From: RBG-16-66-20 sp036262835
Lineage (GTDB): Bacteria; Pseudomonadota; Gammaproteobacteria; Burkholderiales; SG8-39
Assembly: GCA_036262835.1 (NCBI GenBank)
Contig: DATAID010000115.1
Location: 1-6,043, forward strand
Reading direction: 5' to 3'
DNA length: 6,043 bases
Shown here: positions 3,428 through 6,043 of the stretch, in pieces
Layout: every line of letters starts with the position of its first letter
Position numbering within the stretch: position 1 is the first letter of the stretch
The notes under the pieces: model-generated
Seen by the model: the letters and a program-made list of their open reading frames with translations, nothing else
What the model was told of the DNA's origin: nothing
Databases searched by the model: none
Made by a program: the position numbers and the translations under genes

Positions 3428-6043
3428 GTCTGCATGCACTTCCAGACGATGGTCATCAGGGTATCGACGTTGACGGGCTTGGCGATGTAGTCGGTCGCGC
3501 CCGCCTCGATGCATTTCTCGCGGTCGCCGATCATCGCCTTCGCCGTCACCGCCACGATCGGCAGCCGCGAATAGGGCTCCAGGCGCCGGATGAAGCGGAT
3601 CGTGTCGTAGCCGTCCAGCCCCGGCATCATCAGGTCCATCAGCACGAAGTCGATGTCGCCGGTGCGCTTGAGGGTCTCGATGCCCTCGCGCCCGTTGTCG
3701 GCGTGGATGACGGTGAGGCCGTGCTGCTCGAGCGCCGAGGTGAGCGCGAAGACGTTGCGGATGTCGTCATCGACGAGCAGCGCCTTCTTGCCCGAGAGCC
3801 CGGCGATCGCCTGCTCGGCCACGTCTTTCGTGGGCGGCTCGCTCTCGGCGACGGTGAAGTTCTTCGCCGGGGTCTCGGCGCGCGCGCGCCGGTCGAGCGC
3901 CTCGGCCGGCCGCTCGGGCAGGCGCGGATAATGGCGCCGCTCGAGCCGCTCGGGCGGCTCCTGGACCGGGCTCGGCTCGCGATAGGTGACCGGCAGGTAG
4001 AGCGTGAAGACGCTGCCCATGCCGGGCGTGCTCGAGACGCGGATCTCGCCGCCGAGCAGGCGCGCCAGCTCGCGGCTGATCGACAGGCCCAGGCCCGTGC
4101 CGCCGTACTCGCGGCTGGTCGTGCCGTCGGCCTGCTGGAACGCCTCGAAGATGATGCGCTGCTTGTTGGCCGGGATGCCGATGCCGGTATCCGACACCGA
4201 GATCGCCACCACCTTGTCGGCCGCGCCCAGCGCGAGGTTCGACTCGTGCCAGCCGGACTGGGCCGGCGCGATTTTCAGCGTCACCTCGCCCTTGTCGGTG
4301 AACTTGAAGGCGTTGGAGAGCAGGTTCTTGATCACCTGCTGCACGCGCTTGCCGTCGGTCTCCATCCCGGGCGGGAGCTGCGGATCGAGCTCGATCCTGA
4401 ATTCCAGCCCCTTGTCGCGCGCCACCTGGCGGAAGGTGCGCTCGACATAGTCCGAGATCTCGGAAAAGCGCTCCGAGCCGATGTTGAGGGTGACGGTCCC
4501 GGACTCGATCTTGGCGAGGTCGAGGATGTCGTTGATGAGCGAGAGCAGGTCGGCGCCGGCCGTGTAGATCGTGTGCGCGAACTCGATCTGCTTCGGCGTC
4601 ATGTTCTTCTCGGCGTTGTCGGTGAGCAGCCGCGCGAGGATGAGCAGGCTGTTCAGCGGCGTCCTCAGCTCGTGCGACATGTTGGCGAGGAACTCCGACT
4701 TGTAGCGCGAGGAGAGCGTGAGCTGCTCGGCTTTTTCCTCCAGCGCCGCGCGCGCCTGCTCGACCTCGCGGTTCTTGAGCTCGACCTGGCGCATCTGGTC
4801 GCTCAATTGCCGCGCCTTTTCCTGCAGCTGGTCGTTGGTGCTCGACAATTCCTCCTGCTTGGACTTGAGCAGCGTCTCCGACTTCTGCAGGTTGAGGGCC
4901 TGCTGCTCGAGGCGCTCGTTCGTCTTCTGCAAGGTCTGCTGCTGCATCTGCAGCTCGGAGGTGAGGGTCTGCGACTGCTGCAGCAGGTCCTCCGTCCTCA
5001 TGTTGGCCGCGATGGTCTGCAGCACCACGCCGATGCCGTCGGTCAGCTGGTCGAGGAAGGTCAGGTGGATGTCGCTGAAGCGCCCGAAGGACGCAAGCTC
5101 GACCACCGCCTTCACCTCGCCTTCGAACAGCACCGGCAGGATCACCACCGAGAGCGGCGGCGAGGAGCCGAGCGAGGAGGACATGCGGATGTAGTCGCTC
5201 GGCACGTTGTCGAGCAGCATGCGCTTCTTCTCGATCGCGCACTGGCCGACCAGGCCGTCGCCGAACGCGATCTGCTTGGGCAGGCTGCGGCTCGAGCGGA
5301 ACGCGTAGCTCGCGAGCAGCTCCAGGCGCGATTCCTTGTCCTGCTCGGTTGCGATGTAGAACGCCGCTTGTTGCGCGTTAACCAGAGGGGTTAATTCACT
5401 CAAAATCAATCTGGAAACAGTGACGAGATCCCGATGACCTTGCAGCATCCGGGTGAACCGCGCGAGGTGCGTCTTCAGCCAGTCCTGCTCGGTGTTCTTG
5501 CGCGTGGTGTCCTTCAAGTTGCGGATCATCTCGTTGATGTTGTCCTTGAGAGACGCAACTTCGCCCTGCGCTTCGACCGTGATCGCGCGCGTCAGGTCGC
5601 CCTTCGTCACCGCCGTGGCCACCTCCGCGATCACCCTTATTTGGGTGGTGAGGTTCTGGGCCAGCTGGTTCACGTTGTCGGTGAGGTCGCGCCACAAGCC
5701 CGCCGCGCCCGGCACCTTGGCCTGGCCGCCGAGCTTGCCTTCGATTCCCACCTCGCGCGCCACGTTGGTCACCTGGTCGGCGAAGGTCGCGAGCGTGTCG
5801 ATCATGCTGTTGATCGTGTCGGCGAGCGCCGCGATCTCGCCCTTGGTCTCGAACACCACCTTCTTCTTCAGGTCGCCTTTCGCGACCGCGGTCACGACCT
5901 GCACGATGCCGCGCACCTGGCCGGTGAGGTTCGCGGCCATGGAGTTCACGTTGTCGGTCAGGTCCTTCCAGGTGCCCGCGACACCGGGCACCTGCGCCTG
6001 GCCGCCGAGCTTTCCTTCCGAGCCCACCTCGCGCGCCACCCGG
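3424..6043 (-). CDS. Hybrid sensor histidine kinase: HAMP repeats, GAF, HisKA, HATPase, receiver (N-terminus outside window)
   Basis: A partial hybrid kinase with 872 visible residues; the frame runs off the right edge. Numbering from the valine at 6039, the order is: two tandem 92-residue HAMP units (1-92 and 93-184, each with VAREVG, EGKLGGQA, DLTDNVN and GDL); GAF domain (about 203-345); long Gln/Glu-rich coiled coil (348-445); HisKA with H456 in MSHELRTPLN as the autophosphorylation site; HATPase with N-box N572/N576, G1 DTGIGIP (617-623), F-box near 629-634 and G2 GGTGLGL (646-652); a Pro/Arg/Glu-rich linker (685-748); and a receiver (751-871) with acidic pocket D757-D759, phospho-acceptor D802, T832 and K854. 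All catalytic residues are present. The 92-residue HAMP repeats are the hallmark of the Nik1/Os-1 (group III) class known from fungi and their bacterial relatives. No membrane segment or HPt domain is visible, so phosphate would pass to an HPt encoded elsewhere or stay in D802 signalling. The 3' end overlaps the pseudokinase start by 4 bases. Confidence 0.95.
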   Translation of the reverse strand, partial: RVAREVGSEGKLGGQAQVPGVAGTWKDLTDNVNSMAANLTGQVRGIVQVVTAVAKGDLKKKVVFETKGEIAALADTINSMIDTLATFADQVTNVAREVGIEGKLGGQAKVPGAAGLWRDLTDNVNQLAQNLTTQIRVIAEVATAVTKGDLTRAITVEAQGEVASLKDNINEMIRNLKDTTRKNTEQDWLKTHLARFTRMLQGHRDLVTVSRLILSELTPLVNAQQAAFYIATEQDKESRLELLASYAFRSSRSLPKQIAFGDGLVGQCAIEKKRMLLDNVPSDYIRMSSSLGSSPPLSVVILPVLFEGEVKAVVELASFGRFSDIHLTFLDQLTDGIGVVLQTIAANMRTEDLLQQSQTLTSELQMQQQTLQKTNERLEQQALNLQKSETLLKSKQEELSSTNDQLQEKARQLSDQMRQVELKNREVEQARAALEEKAEQLTLSSRYKSEFLANMSHELRTPLNSLLILARLLTDNAEKNMTPKQIEFAHTIYTAGADLLSLINDILDLAKIESGTVTLNIGSERFSEISDYVERTFRQVARDKGLEFRIELDPQLPPGMETDGKRVQQVIKNLLSNAFKFTDKGEVTLKIAPAQSGWHESNLALGAADKVVAISVSDTGIGIPANKQRIIFEAFQQADGTTSREYGGTGLGLSISRELARLLGGEIRVSSTPGMGSVFTLYLPVTYREPSPVQEPPERLERRHYPRLPERPAEALDRRARAETPAKNFTVAESEPPTKDVAEQAIAGLSGKKALLVDDDIRNVFALTSALEQHGLTVIHADNGREGIETLKRTGDIDFVLMDLMMPGLDGYDTIRFIRRLEPYSRLPIVAVTAKAMIGDREKCIEAGATDYIAKPVNVDTLMTIVWKCMQT
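5488..6039 (-). repeat. Tandem 276-bp coding repeats (92-residue HAMP units)
   Basis: Two in-frame units lie head to tail, 5764-6039 and 5488-5763. By hand, about 53 of the first 83 residue positions are identical between them. The first third, VAREVG to DLTDNVN, is the most alike at both protein and DNA level, and the end of the second unit diverges where it joins the GAF linker. The window ends just upstream of the first unit, still in frame, with an arginine codon before the VAREVG segment, so further units probably lie beyond the edge. In Nik1-type kinases such units alternate in conformation to pass signals. Confidence 0.85.

Noticed and set aside
3428..3514. Longer pseudokinase starting upstream near 3514
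   Set aside because: The extra 29 residues are an out-of-frame reading of the receiver domain end; the GTG that overlaps the upstream stop gives a natural coupled start.
3767..5242. Long minus-strand frame (491 codons) overlapping the histidine kinase in another frame
   Set aside because: It is an Arg/Ala/Gly-rich shadow of the real frame, which carries all the catalytic motifs.
3703..5394. Very long open frame on the plus strand opposite the histidine kinase (563 codons)
   Set aside because: It is antisense to HisKA, HATPase and receiver motifs that are unmistakable on the minus strand; its product is Arg/Leu/Glu/Val-rich with no known motif, as expected from reading GC-rich codons backwards.
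6037..6039. GTG as a start codon for the histidine kinase
   Set aside because: It lies within a HAMP repeat (VAREVG), and the frame stays open to the window edge with an arginine codon before it; the real start is outside.
1..6043. CRISPR array, tRNA, rRNA, insertion sequence or prophage remains
   Set aside because: Coding frames with family motifs or tight overlaps cover nearly the whole window, and no spaced short repeats, tRNA-like cloverleaf or transposase motifs were seen.

Overview
This is a GC-rich window, densely packed with coding sequence, from what looks like a bacterial chromosome. A betaproteobacterium is the best guess. The reasons are strong G/C preference at third codon positions, the enzyme families present, and a short hairpin repeat of the kind that reads as 'RIPAFAGMT' in one frame and is scattered through many beta- and gammaproteobacterial genomes. 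Taxonomy is inferred from style only; no rRNA or other marker is present. There are no tRNAs, rRNAs, CRISPR arrays, insertion sequences or phage genes. No stretch over 300 bases lacks a gene.

Left block, plus strand (1-1677): the C-terminal part of transaldolase, then a 102-residue two-repeat TPR protein after 7 bases, then an enoyl-CoA hydratase/isomerase-family protein that starts inside the TPR stop codon (GTGA overlap). This looks like one transcription unit. The last codons and the stop of the hydratase gene lie in a hairpin repeat (1656-1675). Two bases later the opposing gene block ends, so the two units converge tail to tail.

Right block, minus strand (6043 down to 1680), in transcription order: a large hybrid histidine kinase whose N-terminus is off the window; a small Hanks-type protein-kinase-fold protein; an unrecognised 121-residue helical protein; and a secreted lytic transglycosylase with a DUF4124-like N-terminal segment. 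The histidine kinase has tandem 92-residue HAMP repeats, a GAF domain, a coiled coil, HisKA and HATPase domains and one receiver. Each junction overlaps, by 4, 20 and 17 bases, so the four genes are very probably co-transcribed and translationally coupled.

The most unusual item is the kinase-fold gene at 2693-3427. It has a recognisable kinase C-lobe but no N-lobe, has HGN in place of HRD, and has no DFG aspartate, so it should be a pseudokinase. It is locked by a 4-base overlap to a Nik1/group-III-like multi-HAMP hybrid kinase and followed by a cell-wall lytic enzyme. One reading is a signalling module that links an osmotic or envelope-type sensor to peptidoglycan remodelling through a non-catalytic kinase-fold adaptor. 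That link is inferred from gene order, not shown by the sequence.
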